DNA from: Phytopythium helicoides
Lineage: Eukaryota > Oomycota > Peronosporomycetes > Pythiales > Pythiaceae
DNA length: 64,000 bases
Reading direction: 5' to 3'
Assembly: GCA_024867545.1 (NCBI GenBank)
Contig: JANFNE010000003.1
Span: 1 to 64,000 of the forward strand
Position numbers and translations under genes: made by a program. Below are positions 11,708-21,187 of this stretch, one piece after another (position 1 is the stretch's first letter; each line of letters opens with the position of its first letter). The notes beneath the pieces are model-generated. The model did not search any database, was not told the origin of the DNA, and saw only the letters and a list, made by a program, of their open reading frames with translations.

Positions 11708-13711
11708 ATGGAGTCGTCTTCACCATCACCACTAGTCGCGACCGTTGCCTGCGATCACTCGCGCTTCTCGCTTGCTGCCATGGGCCGCAAGCTGCAGCGC
11801 CTTGCGAATGGACTCGCGCTCACGCTGCTCGTGGCGCTCGACGCGCGCGACGTGTGGTTCAAGACGCGCTGGCTTGGGCCAGACGACAGCTTCGTGTTCC
11901 CAGCCAAGACACACGCCGAGCTCTCGCCTTCGGACCCCATTCGCTCGAGCGATGCCGCGCAGATATCCGGCTGGAGCTCGTTCCTCAACAAGTGCGCGTC
12001 GCTCACGCCGTTCGTCGGCGGACACTTCCAGCATGCGCTCGCCACGAACTGCGAGCTCGTGGGGGACGGTGACAATGTCGAGACCGGCACTGGTGTCCTG
12101 GTCGAGAGTTTGGTCATCACCAGCGACGTGCGCGTAGACGCCATGGCGTGGACGGCCTGCCGCCTGCTCAAGGTGTACCGCCGGCCGCCAATCTGCCATG
12201 AGGACCTCGTGACCGACTTCCTCCGTCGCTACCAGCTCACAGCCCCTCACGTGTCGCCCGACATGATGGCTGAGGTCATGTCGCCCGCTGAAGCTGAGGT
12301 CTTCGATCTGCTGGAGGTCATTAGCAACAGCGCACCGCTCTCAGGAGCGGTTTGTGTCAGTGCCTTTGCACTCGACGCTGTGAGGAACATGAGTGTATTT
12401 GCTGCTGTCCCCACGCTGTTCGGGTGTGGAAGCCCCAGTCGGCAGTTCAGCGCGTTTGTCGGAAGACTCTCGCCGTCGTTCGCAACACTGCTCGCCGACA
12501 AGGCGTGGCTCACAATGGACGATGTCTCGATCCTGGACGCCCACTTCCGCATCCGCCAGAACGCTCGCACATCGTACTCCGTGACACCTCGACCTTCGAC
12601 TCCAGGCAAGGCGCCATCACTCGTGCTCGAGACCCACGCTTCCATCAGTCTAAGCTGCTCGGGCGTGTTATACAACCTCATGGTCCTCATGGACGTGGTG
12701 CTGCTCGTGGTTCACGCGTGGAGCTCGTTCGAGCTCGCCCGAGTTTTCAAGGCGCCTGGCGCGTTGCAACCCGAGTCGGAAACAACTCAGACGGGACTCA
12801 ACCGCATGTCGTTCTTCCTCTGCTCACTCAGCCGCAGCACACCCGTCGCAGTGCTGACGCTCGGCTCGTGCGTGCTGTCGTGGCTGCTCGTTCTCCCAAG
12901 CTCTGTTGTGCTCCAGTTCTCGAGCTCTGGAGCGGCCAAGCTCCACGTCTACCTGACCATGGTTCGCATGTGGTCACTGTTGCTGCTCCTCGTCAACGCC
13001 GCATGGGATGTTGTCGTGTCCCTGAACGAGAAGCGCGCCTACTTCGTTGCCAGCCGCACATTTGTCGCGAGCTGGGAGCTGTCTGCGGCCGTTTTCTGCC
13101 TGTTGCATTTGCTCCGCGGCCGCTTTTTCTCGTTGCGGTCAACCAAGCACGCGCTCGAGCTGCAGCGATTGTCCGATGCCAAGATCTTCAGCGACGTCGT
13201 GGCACTTAGCAACGCATACACCGACGAGCCCTCGGTTCCTGGCACAGACATGCTATGGCAGATCTACTCGCCGCTCGTGCAGCTGCTGCTTTTTGGCGTC
13301 CTCTTCGTTGGTTTCGGGCTGCTGACGCGCTACGCAGTCGTCATGCGTCGCCAGGACAACAAAGCTACGGCACCAAGCGACTCCACCGCCACGATGGCCG
13401 GGTACACAAGACTTCCGCTAGAGGAGCTCCTGGACTCGCCCATTCGTGCTCGAAGCCTCGTGCGCTTCGCCTGCAACCTCGAGCGTGTTGTGGGTGGCGA
13501 GCGGTTCCTGTGGGCGGTGCAGCACCTGGCTCATGGCATAGTTGTCGAGAGCAAGCACTTTGTGGGCCAGCGGCGCGGCTTCTTTCGAGTCCTGCCAGTC
13601 GACCTGCCGGCGGACGGTCGAGGCATCGAGGCCGCGAGAGAGAGCGAGACCGAGGACGAGGCTAGCGGCTCGCCCAAGCGCCGCCGTTACGTGACGCCGT
13701 TGCGGTCGTAG
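11708..13711 (+). CDS. Oomycete multi-pass membrane protein, unknown function
   Basis: A single open frame of 667 aa, starting 36 bp after the stop of the CENP-B-like gene. A second possible start is Met25 (MGRKLQRLANGLAL), which would put a hydrophobic signal-anchor (ALTLLVAL) at the very N-terminus. A large hydrophilic region follows to about residue 310. Then come about five membrane segments: near 315-340 (LYNLMVLMDVVLLVVHAW), 382-404, 412-432 (MWSLLLLLVNAAWDVVV), 455-470 and 520-545 (LVQLLLFGVLFVGFGLL). The C-terminal tail is charged, with a Lys/Arg cluster (SPKRRRYV). I recognise no catalytic or transport signature. Oomycete genomes contain many such lineage-specific membrane proteins. 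I do not assign a function. Confidence 0.75.
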   Translation: MESSSPSPLVATVACDHSRFSLAAMGRKLQRLANGLALTLLVALDARDVWFKTRWLGPDDSFVFPAKTHAELSPSDPIRSSDAAQISGWSSFLNKCASLTPFVGGHFQHALATNCELVGDGDNVETGTGVLVESLVITSDVRVDAMAWTACRLLKVYRRPPICHEDLVTDFLRRYQLTAPHVSPDMMAEVMSPAEAEVFDLLEVISNSAPLSGAVCVSAFALDAVRNMSVFAAVPTLFGCGSPSRQFSAFVGRLSPSFATLLADKAWLTMDDVSILDAHFRIRQNARTSYSVTPRPSTPGKAPSLVLETHASISLSCSGVLYNLMVLMDVVLLVVHAWSSFELARVFKAPGALQPESETTQTGLNRMSFFLCSLSRSTPVAVLTLGSCVLSWLLVLPSSVVLQFSSSGAAKLHVYLTMVRMWSLLLLLVNAAWDVVVSLNEKRAYFVASRTFVASWELSAAVFCLLHLLRGRFFSLRSTKHALELQRLSDAKIFSDVVALSNAYTDEPSVPGTDMLWQIYSPLVQLLLFGVLFVGFGLLTRYAVVMRRQDNKATAPSDSTATMAGYTRLPLEELLDSPIRARSLVRFACNLERVVGGERFLWAVQHLAHGIVVESKHFVGQRRGFFRVLPVDLPADGRGIEAARESETEDEASGSPKRRRYVTPLRS

Positions 13712-13843
13712 TGCATGGCTACACAAAAGAGATCAGTAGTTGAAGTGGAAAGCAACACGGTGTGCCACGAACGCGTATCCATTCTTACTGCTCGTGACTT
13801 TCAACGTTGGGCCACCACCACATTTGTAGTTGGCTGCCGACTC

Positions 13844-15253
13844 TTACAGCACCTTCTTGTTGAGCGCGCGCGCCGTCTGGTGGATGATCTGGTCGATGAT
13901 GCCGATGACGGTGAAGACACCGCCAATGATGGCGCAGGCCGAGGTGACAAAATGGTAGAACGGCACCGAGTCCTCCGAAATGCGCACCGACATGGGCGAC
14001 AGGTCGTATCGGAACATGATGGACGGCAGATCCTCAGTCTCAAGGTACTCGTTCGAGTGCGCCGTGTACTTGTACACGTTGACCGCATCGTCGTCCGAGC
14101 TGCCCACGTACGTGTTGGTCACGACCTTGATGTAGTGCACGTACGTGTGGTTCTTGTAGAAGGACGTGAAGTCCTGGCCGTCCAGGCGATGCGTGTACAG
14201 CTGCGTCTGCGCGCTCTGCGGAATACGCGAGAGCTCGCCCTTGGTCAGCGGCTCGCCGAACCACAGCTCGTTAACCGTGTGCGAGGCGTTGACCAGCGAC
14301 GAGTCCATTGAGTACGCCGGGTTGGCCAGGTGCACGTGGAAGTTGCCCGGGACACGCTTAACGTACAGGTAGCCGTACAGACGGCAGCCTTCGGGGCCGG
14401 CCGAGCGCGCGATGGCCTTGCCCTGCTGCGCCGCCTCCTTCTTGTCCTGCTCGTGCAGCTGCTTCTTGCGCGCCTCGACGGCGTCGACCTCGCCCGCAAA
14501 GAGCTGCTTGAACTTGTCCATGAAGGCCTCGACCGTGCGGTCGCCAAAGTACATCTCCACGGGCGACACGTCGCCGTCCTTGTAGAAGAGGATGCTCGGG
14601 TACGCGCGGATGAACTGCTTCATGCAGAGCTGCGGGTGCGCCTGGCAGTCGACCGATGCCACGCGCATGCGCTGGCCGTAGTGTAGCGTCGGCAGCGTCT
14701 TGGCCACGCGCGTCCACACGGGCTCGAGGCGCTTGCACCAGATACACCACGGCGCGTAAAAGTCGACGGCCACATAGTGGTGCTCCTTGAGGAAGGGCTC
14801 GAACGTGTTCTCGTCGAGCGCCGTGACGACCGCGTCCGAGGCCGGCAGGTCGCCGTAGTCGTCGTCGTTGGCGTACACGGGCTGGAACTGCTCGTCGCTG
14901 GCCAGCCCGACGTGACGGCCGCGGTGGTCCAGGCGGATCTTGTAGATGTTCTTGGTCATGTTGTGCTTGCGCGTGCCCGTCATGTCGGACACGTCGACGG
15001 TCGCGAACTCGCACGGGAGGTCGGGCACCGTGATATTAAAGTTGATGCGCATGGTCTGGTCGAGCCCCTCGTCCATGACGATGTCGTACTTGTACTCGGT
15101 CGTCAGGTAGCTGTTGAACTCGAGCACGAAGAGCACCAGCATGATGAAGCAGCCCGCGATCGACAGGCTCACGCCCGGCAGCGTGCTCACCGTCAGGTCC
15201 TCCGGGATCTTCTTGTAGAAGTCCCACTTCTTCAGCACGTCCATGGCCCCCAT
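13844..15253 (-). CDS. ERV41/46-type protein with an internal thioredoxin domain (PDIL5-like)
   Basis: This is a secretory-pathway oxidoreductase fused to an ERGIC/COPII vesicle protein, like plant PDI-like 5-3/5-4. The frame is open from 15400, but the Met at 15253 (MGAMDVLKKWDFYKKI) starts exactly where ERV family proteins start, giving 469 aa. The order is: the ERGIC N-terminal segment with a membrane helix (IAGCFIMLVLFVLEF); a luminal part; a thioredoxin fold with active site WCIWC (Cys170 and Cys173 from this start); the ERV luminal domain; and a second membrane helix (VTSACAIIGGVFTVIGIIDQI). The last four residues are KKVL, which fits the KKxx ER-retrieval signal for a type with cytosolic tail. 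Expected role: redox-active cargo handling between ER and Golgi. It ends 133 bp from the membrane-protein gene, which is convergent with it. Confidence 0.93.
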   Translation of the reverse strand: MGAMDVLKKWDFYKKIPEDLTVSTLPGVSLSIAGCFIMLVLFVLEFNSYLTTEYKYDIVMDEGLDQTMRINFNITVPDLPCEFATVDVSDMTGTRKHNMTKNIYKIRLDHRGRHVGLASDEQFQPVYANDDDYGDLPASDAVVTALDENTFEPFLKEHHYVAVDFYAPWCIWCKRLEPVWTRVAKTLPTLHYGQRMRVASVDCQAHPQLCMKQFIRAYPSILFYKDGDVSPVEMYFGDRTVEAFMDKFKQLFAGEVDAVEARKKQLHEQDKKEAAQQGKAIARSAGPEGCRLYGYLYVKRVPGNFHVHLANPAYSMDSSLVNASHTVNELWFGEPLTKGELSRIPQSAQTQLYTHRLDGQDFTSFYKNHTYVHYIKVVTNTYVGSSDDDAVNVYKYTAHSNEYLETEDLPSIMFRYDLSPMSVRISEDSVPFYHFVTSACAIIGGVFTVIGIIDQIIHQTARALNKKVL

Positions 15254-15620
15254 ACTCGCGCGGCGGAGCGAGGCACAGCGAGGCTCTCGATGGCCCTTCC
15301 AAAAAGGATTCCGACTGCCGACGTGGCGGCCTCTGGCATCTCGAGGGTACTCCCCACCTGCGAGAGACGATGATCGGATTTGAGAGGGGTTACGATTCAC
15401 TGCTCGATGATTGGCGGGTGGGGGCGTACAGGTAACGAGGTGGGTACGCCAGATCTCAGGTTGACCGATCGATCGCTTGTGGATCGACTTGACACACAGG
15501 AGCTCCCCACTGGGGAGCTAAACTTTACTTTGAAGATGCGTTGCTTGCTTTGCATTGCTTCTTTTCATTTTTCAACGACATGTATCCACCACCAGCACCG
15601 CAACAACCTACACGCACAGC

Positions 15621-18269
15621 CTACGACACGAACCCGAGGTCCATGGCAGCCTTGTCGGCCTGGTTGCAGATCTCGGGGTCGCCGCACAGGTTGCGCACGC
15701 TCGTGAGCTTCTCGGGATCCTTCTGCTTGATGGCCAGCTGCAGCGCGTCGCTGTACATCTCGAGGTGGATCAGTGTCTCAAACTTCTCGTCGACAGCCGT
15801 GATGCGCGCCGTGTAAGCCTCGGCCTGCTGCTTCTCGCCCTGCTCGAGGCACGCAATCGCGAACGCCTTGAAGCCGCACGGCGGGTTCTTCTTCTCGTGC
15901 GAGAATTTCTGCAGCGCGTCCCATTGCTTCGTCTCGGCCAGCGCTTTGATCTTGACGCGGTAGAACCGCTTGTCGGGCACCTTGAACTTTTTAGAAAACG
16001 TGGCTGCCAAAGGCAGCAGCTTGGGCTCGTACTTGCTGTCCATCAGCATAGTCTTGATCGTGTCCGACACCGACATGCCCACAAACTGGCGCTTCTTGAT
16101 GTTTTCAGGCTTCTCCTCGAGCTTCTTCTGCTCCTGCACCAAATCCATCTGCTCCTCGGCCAATTTGGCGGTCACGGGCATCTTGGCGTTCGTAAACTTG
16201 GTGATCGACTCCTTGAGCGCAGCCACCTTCTCGTCGACCTCGGTCGCCTTGAACGATAGCAACAGATCGTTCTCAGCACTCGCAACGTCATTCCAAAGCA
16301 CGGGCTGGCGCGAGCTCTTGGTGGCCTTGTAATATAGCAGCATCAAGTTGACGGCCTCGCTGTACATTGGGTCCCGGTTCAACACGTACTGGAACTCCTC
16401 CATCGACGGCAACGTGCGCTCGAGATGGAACAGCGTCATATAAATCAGGTCCGTATTGTTCGACTCGAGCGACTTGCGCAGCGCCAGCTCAAACTCGCCC
16501 ATGGACAGCAGCAGCGGCACCTGGTCGGTCGCATTCTCTTCCAAGTCCAAAAACATGGTGGCCAGGCGTCGACGGTTGACGCGCTCGGCGCAGCTCGCGA
16601 TATCTGCATAAGAAACAAGGGTCGCATTCTTCAGCTTCTTGCGCACGAGTGCCACAAGCTCCTCATCCGGAACATCCTTCGCGGCCTTGACTTTCTCGCA
16701 CGCCCAGTGAACAAGGACGCGGTCGGTCGTGATTTTGAGGTACTCGCAGATCTTGAGCGCCAAAAAGTGGTGCCGCATCGCCACGAGCCGGCTGATAACG
16801 ACTTCCGGCGACAGCCGATCGAACTGGTTCACTGTGATTGGGAACCCAATGTGCTGCTGGCGGAGCGCGTTCAGAACGCGGATCTTGCGTGCCATATCGA
16901 GAAACAGCTCGGCGTCGAGCGTATTACCACCCCCTGGCAACCCGTTGCTGGAATTTGCTGCCGACGAGTCCATCGCTGCATCGACAAAAATTTTGCCATA
17001 GGAAGCTGCGCGAAGAAGCGTCGTTTGCGAAGCGTAGTCGAACTCGCTTCCAGCAGCCTCAATGCAGTCCTTGATGGCTTCTTCGAGCGTGTTTTGCGTA
17101 ATGATAAATCGGATGTGCTCGTCTGCCTTGGCGTCTCCCGAGTCGAAGGCATCGAGCGCCTGGAAAAGCATTGCAGCAGGCGCGGTCGAGCCGACGCCCT
17201 TGATGTTTTCGACGCACGTAGGCACGCGAATCACAATGTCCTGGGCTGATGCAGAGTACACGCGGCAGCAGTCGATCTCTTGGCACAGCACGATGCTCTC
17301 CGAGTATGGGAAACGAAGCCAGGAGCCGTAGGGACCGACCATGATGAGACCAGCGTTTGGCCAGTAGAGCAGGATGGAGTCTTCTCCGCACCAGCACATG
17401 CTCAGCGGGCTTGTCTTGCTCTGCGTGTCGAACGTCAGGATCTTCTTGTCCATCATGGTGTTGAGAACCGTGAGGATGCCATCCTGCGAAAAGATGGCCA
17501 TGAAGAGTCCGTTCGGCGCGATCGAGACAGCCGAGATCGGCGCCTTGATCGACTCTTGCAACTTCATGTCCTGTGCACCGCCGTCTTTGCTGACGATCAC
17601 GAGCGAGCGGTCCGAGGTGCCCAGAAACACCTCGGGGTAGATGGACTTGAGGAAGCGCGGCTCGAGCACGGCCATGCAGGTGGGCGGGTTGCTCTCAGAC
17701 AGCCCCGACTCTGGCAGCAGTGTGACCTTGGGGCGCACCGAGTCAATGTCGAGCACCTGGATGAGCGCGATCTTCTCTGTGAGCGCGACGATGCCGCCGC
17801 CCCAGGACTCGTACGTGACGATCTTGTCCTTGGAAGTAGGTGGCAAGATGGCGAAGCGCGTCTCGACCTCGCCCGTCATGCTGAAGGTCACGCACGTGCC
17901 ATTTTCAAAGACGCAGAGCAGGCGCAGCTCCTCGGTCCAGCTCATGCGGATCAGCGGGTTGGCCACCTTGCCCTTGTCGTCCTTCTCGTCGTACGCGGCC
18001 CACGGCACCTCGCACAGCTTCTTGCCGCACGCGTTGAAAATAAGCAGCGAGCGCGCCAGCGAGCGCCCCGCGTCCACCTTGATGAGCTTCTTGGGGTCGC
18101 GCAGCAGCGCCAGCGGCCCGCCGAACGGCGCCGCGGCCGCCAGGAAGTCGCGCAGGTCGCCCACCTCCTCCTTCCACTCCATCTCGTACGCCGTCCACTT
18201 CTGGTACTGCACCTTGCCCAGCGTGTGCCACTCGTTCTCCATCGTGTCGAGCGCCGCTGGGGCCGTCAC
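15621..18269 (-). CDS. VPS16, core subunit of HOPS/CORVET
   Basis: A single-exon 882-aa protein. The N-terminus (ENEWHTLGKVQYQKWTAYEMEW, shown in part as WHTLGKVQYQKW) and the APFGGPLALLRDP motif near residue 50 are typical of VPS16. Residues about 15-420 form the beta-propeller VPS16_N domain and about 530-860 the alpha-solenoid VPS16_C domain. Length matches the family (about 800-900 aa). VPS16 is a class C vacuolar sorting protein that, with VPS11, VPS18 and VPS33, tethers membranes during fusion to late endosomes and vacuoles. Translation may start at Met1 (18269) or at Met10 (18242). A cluster of CCAAT boxes lies directly upstream. Confidence 0.95.
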   Translation of the reverse strand: MTAPAALDTMENEWHTLGKVQYQKWTAYEMEWKEEVGDLRDFLAAAAPFGGPLALLRDPKKLIKVDAGRSLARSLLIFNACGKKLCEVPWAAYDEKDDKGKVANPLIRMSWTEELRLLCVFENGTCVTFSMTGEVETRFAILPPTSKDKIVTYESWGGGIVALTEKIALIQVLDIDSVRPKVTLLPESGLSESNPPTCMAVLEPRFLKSIYPEVFLGTSDRSLVIVSKDGGAQDMKLQESIKAPISAVSIAPNGLFMAIFSQDGILTVLNTMMDKKILTFDTQSKTSPLSMCWCGEDSILLYWPNAGLIMVGPYGSWLRFPYSESIVLCQEIDCCRVYSASAQDIVIRVPTCVENIKGVGSTAPAAMLFQALDAFDSGDAKADEHIRFIITQNTLEEAIKDCIEAAGSEFDYASQTTLLRAASYGKIFVDAAMDSSAANSSNGLPGGGNTLDAELFLDMARKIRVLNALRQQHIGFPITVNQFDRLSPEVVISRLVAMRHHFLALKICEYLKITTDRVLVHWACEKVKAAKDVPDEELVALVRKKLKNATLVSYADIASCAERVNRRRLATMFLDLEENATDQVPLLLSMGEFELALRKSLESNNTDLIYMTLFHLERTLPSMEEFQYVLNRDPMYSEAVNLMLLYYKATKSSRQPVLWNDVASAENDLLLSFKATEVDEKVAALKESITKFTNAKMPVTAKLAEEQMDLVQEQKKLEEKPENIKKRQFVGMSVSDTIKTMLMDSKYEPKLLPLAATFSKKFKVPDKRFYRVKIKALAETKQWDALQKFSHEKKNPPCGFKAFAIACLEQGEKQQAEAYTARITAVDEKFETLIHLEMYSDALQLAIKQKDPEKLTSVRNLCGDPEICNQADKAAMDLGFVS

Positions 18270-18324
18270 CTTCGCCCTTCTCGGCGAGGATTTCCTCTAC
18301 TCTTCCTGCATCAGGGGGGGGCGA

Positions 18325-18455
18325 ACGAGTTTCATTGGCTGATTTCAGATCAAAGAGGCGTGATTGGTGGATATGAATATAAACCAATCGTGTGATGACA
18401 TTCTAAAAGTGAGCGATGATTGGCTAAAAGATTCATCAAGAAAGTGAGCTGATTG
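18325..18455 (-). promoter_or_regulatory. Cluster of five CCAAT-type boxes upstream of VPS16
   Basis: Within about 125 bases the plus strand shows ATTGG four times (near 18334, 18364, 18419 and 18451) and CCAAT once (near 18384). Read on the VPS16 strand this is a dense CCAAT cluster 60-185 bp before the start codon. CCAAT boxes bind NF-Y-type factors in eukaryotes. Single copies also precede the ERV-PDI gene (near 15407) and the zinc-ribbon gene (near 37673). Confidence 0.55.
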
Positions 18456-20622
18456 GCGGCATGTGACTTGGTTTCACTATGCTGCAAGCGTTCTTCAGAG
18501 CAGGGTTGCGCATCGCCGCAGTCGCTTTTTGCTCCGATTCTTCTTGCTTCTTCTTCTTAGCGACCTCTCGAGCCGTCGGCGAAGTGCGCGTCGTTGAAGC
18601 CGGCTTCTTGCTGTCGTCCTTCTTATTCTTCTTGATCTTCTCCTTGGTCAACAGACGAGCTTCCAGGAGAGGCTGGTGGCAGGACGAGCACAACTTGCTG
18701 GTGCAGTACTCCTCCATAGGAAGCACCGTCGCTCGCTTCGCCAGCACCTTAGCAAAGCCCTTTACTGGTCCAGATGGGTGTCCTTTGATGCCATCGCGCC
18801 AGCTCCAATTGCCGTAGGCAATGCAAACCTGCTTGCTCGCCTTTGGTACGATGCGCTTCGCCAAAGTGTCAAGCGCCTTGGCCTTGAAGCGGGTGCGTGT
18901 GAACCGCCATCGGTCGAAAGCATTCATCGCACAGAAGTTGATCAAGAACCGAAGGTGCTGCCAGAAGTAGCGGAGCCTCACCTCGTACTGGGCGATGTAG
19001 CTCGTCTTGAATGACGGCATGTCTCGGAGAATACTGGTGTAGAGTGGCTCGCGTTGCTTGAGACGCTCGTACCAGTGCTGAAACTGGGTCATCTTGGCTA
19101 GCTGGCGGTACTCGCCTGTGCTGATCTCGGTGATCCTTTGATCTCGGCGATAGGCACGGTTGAGCTTTTTCCGCTTGCGCTGCCGTCTCCTTTGCAGCCA
19201 CTTTTTCCGGACACGACGACGATGTAGACGACCGACGCTTACTGCCGTGCACAGCATTCTCATGCCGGGGTCAATCCCGATCATAACCTCTGGAGTGTAG
19301 TCGCGGGGCAGCTTCTTGCGCGCCTTCTCGAACGGGTCGTTATTGCTAATGCGTGCTTTGTCGTTCGTCTGTTCCTCGTAGTCGACGTCATTCTTAGGAT
19401 GTGTCAGCAAGACACTAGCACTGTAGCCATCTGTCATGACCTGGTTGCGAAAGTAGCGACTCGCGCATGTCTTCTTGCTGTCCAGGTCCATCGCATTGAA
19501 CTCGGTCTTGGTGACGGCACAGCTAGGGATCCTCGTCTCAAACTGGCTGACGTTGAAGACTTGACGTAAGAGGGCTGAGCGGTTCTTTTGAAAGAAAGGT
19601 TTGTTCATGCCGCCTCTGGGTCCAACAGGAACAATGTCAAGCTTCCAGCCGCTTCGCTCATAGATTCTGGCACACATGCCATACAGCGTGCTTCCGTTGA
19701 TAGTGATATGGCAAGACTCAAACGACGTGGAACAGGGTAGCAACGAGTATAGCTTGGTCCCCTTGGTCTTCGGATGTGCTGACGCAAACGGCTCCATGAA
19801 CGACAGCATGTCGTAGAGCTTTCCGACAAAGTGAGCCAAGTTAGCCTTGATGTGGAAGTCCCACGGGACGATACCCAGCCAGTCGCGGAGCTCCTGCTCT
19901 TCTGGGTCGTCGGTTGGCTCCCACTCCTTCCACAGCTTGATCATCTTCGGCTTTTTCTTCTTTCTCTTCTTGCTCAACGTTGTCGTTGCAGAGGTCTTCC
20001 TACGCTTGGGCTGTGGCGGCTCGCTGTCTACAGGCTCCGCGGGGACCACTTTGACGCGGTAACAGCTGTCGACGAGGCGGCGAGTCTCCTTGGCGCTCAG
20101 CTCCAGCTCGCCATCTTTGGCGTAGCGGAACCGCACGTACTGGTAGAGGCGCTTCCGGAACTGCAGCGCGATCATGTTCTGAGCGTTCACTAACATGACA
20201 CGCGCGAGCTCCGCACGCATCTCTGCGCTGTAGCTGAGCGAAGGTGGTCGGTAGGCTGGCTGCTCTTCGCGCTCCTTCCAGTACCACTGAAGCGTCTTGA
20301 GCAGCTCGTTCTCGACTTGAAGCTTGCCAGTCCTCTTGAACTCGCCCTCTGCTGCCTTCATCACCCCGCTGCAGCATTGGCTGTAAAATGTGATCCCGAG
20401 GTCAGGCAATAGAATGCTATCTCGAAGGCAGCGGAGGACGTGGTAGTTGGCGAGCCTCGTCGCCTCGAGCTGACACTGCTTCATTTCGACCGTCGATCGC
20501 CGTATCTCGTCCAGGAGTGGCTCAGTACTGCATATCGTGGAGAGCTTGCAGGCCACCGTGCTGTTGACGCGGCTCCTGAGGAACGCCTTCTCCTCATCGT
20601 CCATCTTGCGCTTTGGCGCCAT
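18436..20622 (-). CDS. Fanzor (eukaryotic TnpB homologue), C-terminally truncated
   Basis: A 728-aa open frame. Fanzors are RNA-guided nucleases encoded by transposons and related to bacterial TnpB and Cas12. The C-terminal half shows the RuvC-I motif IGIDPG with catalytic Asp451. The segment AYGNWSWRDGIKGH..GPVKGF leads to MEEYCTSKLCSSCH. Glu637/638 fits the rearranged catalytic Glu described for Fanzors, and Cys645/Cys648 are the first half of the zinc ribbon. After that the protein runs into a Lys-rich low-complexity stretch and stops. The second CxxC of the ribbon and the RuvC-III NRD.NA motif are absent, and I could not find them in the other frames down to 18270. The N-terminal part has Lys-rich nuclear-localisation-like runs (KKRKKKKPK). 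The stop lies only about 170 bp from the VPS16 start codon, so the right part may have been lost when the element settled into this promoter. Probably nuclease-defective. Confidence 0.82.
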   Translation of the reverse strand: MAPKRKMDDEEKAFLRSRVNSTVACKLSTICSTEPLLDEIRRSTVEMKQCQLEATRLANYHVLRCLRDSILLPDLGITFYSQCCSGVMKAAEGEFKRTGKLQVENELLKTLQWYWKEREEQPAYRPPSLSYSAEMRAELARVMLVNAQNMIALQFRKRLYQYVRFRYAKDGELELSAKETRRLVDSCYRVKVVPAEPVDSEPPQPKRRKTSATTTLSKKRKKKKPKMIKLWKEWEPTDDPEEQELRDWLGIVPWDFHIKANLAHFVGKLYDMLSFMEPFASAHPKTKGTKLYSLLPCSTSFESCHITINGSTLYGMCARIYERSGWKLDIVPVGPRGGMNKPFFQKNRSALLRQVFNVSQFETRIPSCAVTKTEFNAMDLDSKKTCASRYFRNQVMTDGYSASVLLTHPKNDVDYEEQTNDKARISNNDPFEKARKKLPRDYTPEVMIGIDPGMRMLCTAVSVGRLHRRRVRKKWLQRRRQRKRKKLNRAYRRDQRITEISTGEYRQLAKMTQFQHWYERLKQREPLYTSILRDMPSFKTSYIAQYEVRLRYFWQHLRFLINFCAMNAFDRWRFTRTRFKAKALDTLAKRIVPKASKQVCIAYGNWSWRDGIKGHPSGPVKGFAKVLAKRATVLPMEEYCTSKLCSSCHQPLLEARLLTKEKIKKNKKDDSKKPASTTRTSPTAREVAKKKKQEESEQKATAAMRNPALKNACSIVKPSHMPPISSLS

Positions 20623-20944
20623 GTTGGACAGGCTGAATTTGGTGTCGCCTGCCGCTGAGGTCGCAAAAATCTAACTGACCGATCTCCACCAGGACGAGGC
20701 TGTGGAAACCCAACAGGGCGGCCGCTTTGCTCATCTTTGCCAGGGCGAGCGGCGATGGTTATTGTCTCGCGCCTTTTTAAAACTTGTCGAGCGCCACTGC
20801 CTCACTCCCAGCAAGTTGCCAAACGAATGGTCTTGTTCAAGGAATATTTACTGATCATGACCCATGACCACTGCACACCATTTTCGGAAGAGCTTTGACG
20901 ATTGGTTGACTGGCTCGTCCTTTGGACGAAGATGAAGGCCGGGG

Positions 20945-21030
20945 TACCCGGCAGGATGTGGAAGTAATGAGTGGTAGAGTGACGACAACGACGGGTCCGA
21001 ACGGAGCCACGGTGTTCGGTACCTTATAGC
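20945..21030 (+). pseudogene. Scrap of the Ser/Gly/Thr-repeat gene family
   Basis: The plus strand reads DVEVMSGRVTTTTGPNGATVFG and then a stop. It matches MEVMSGSVTTTTGATVLG from the minus-strand relic near 10250. The same repeat family is thus present twice in opposite orientation, 10.7 kb apart. Only this terminal fragment is visible here. Confidence 0.55.
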
Positions 21031-21094
21031 CCACCGGACGAGACACCTAGCGATCTTGCAGGTTTGTTTGCCACATTGGAGAAAAAGCTCATTT

Positions 21095-21187
21095 GGCGCT
21101 GCGAGTCATATCCGCAGCTGACGGAATTTGTTGTCGCTCCTCATGCCTGCAAGGACACGCAGTTCCAATCAAAAAAAAAAAAAAAAA
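21095..21187 (+). repeat. Duplicated gene scrap ending in poly-A
   Basis: About 67 bases (CESYPQLTEFVVAP.ACKDTQ when translated) match the minus strand near 58220-58290 with, by eye, about one mismatch. Seven bases further on, this copy runs into 17 adenines (21171-21187). A truncated copy with a 3' poly-A run looks like a retro-inserted fragment. A shared host-gene or transposon segment is the alternative. Confidence 0.6.

Noticed and set aside
13715..15373. Long plus-strand open frames across the ERV-PDI and VPS16 genes
   Set aside because: They are antisense shadows of strongly conserved minus-strand genes, caused by high GC at third positions.
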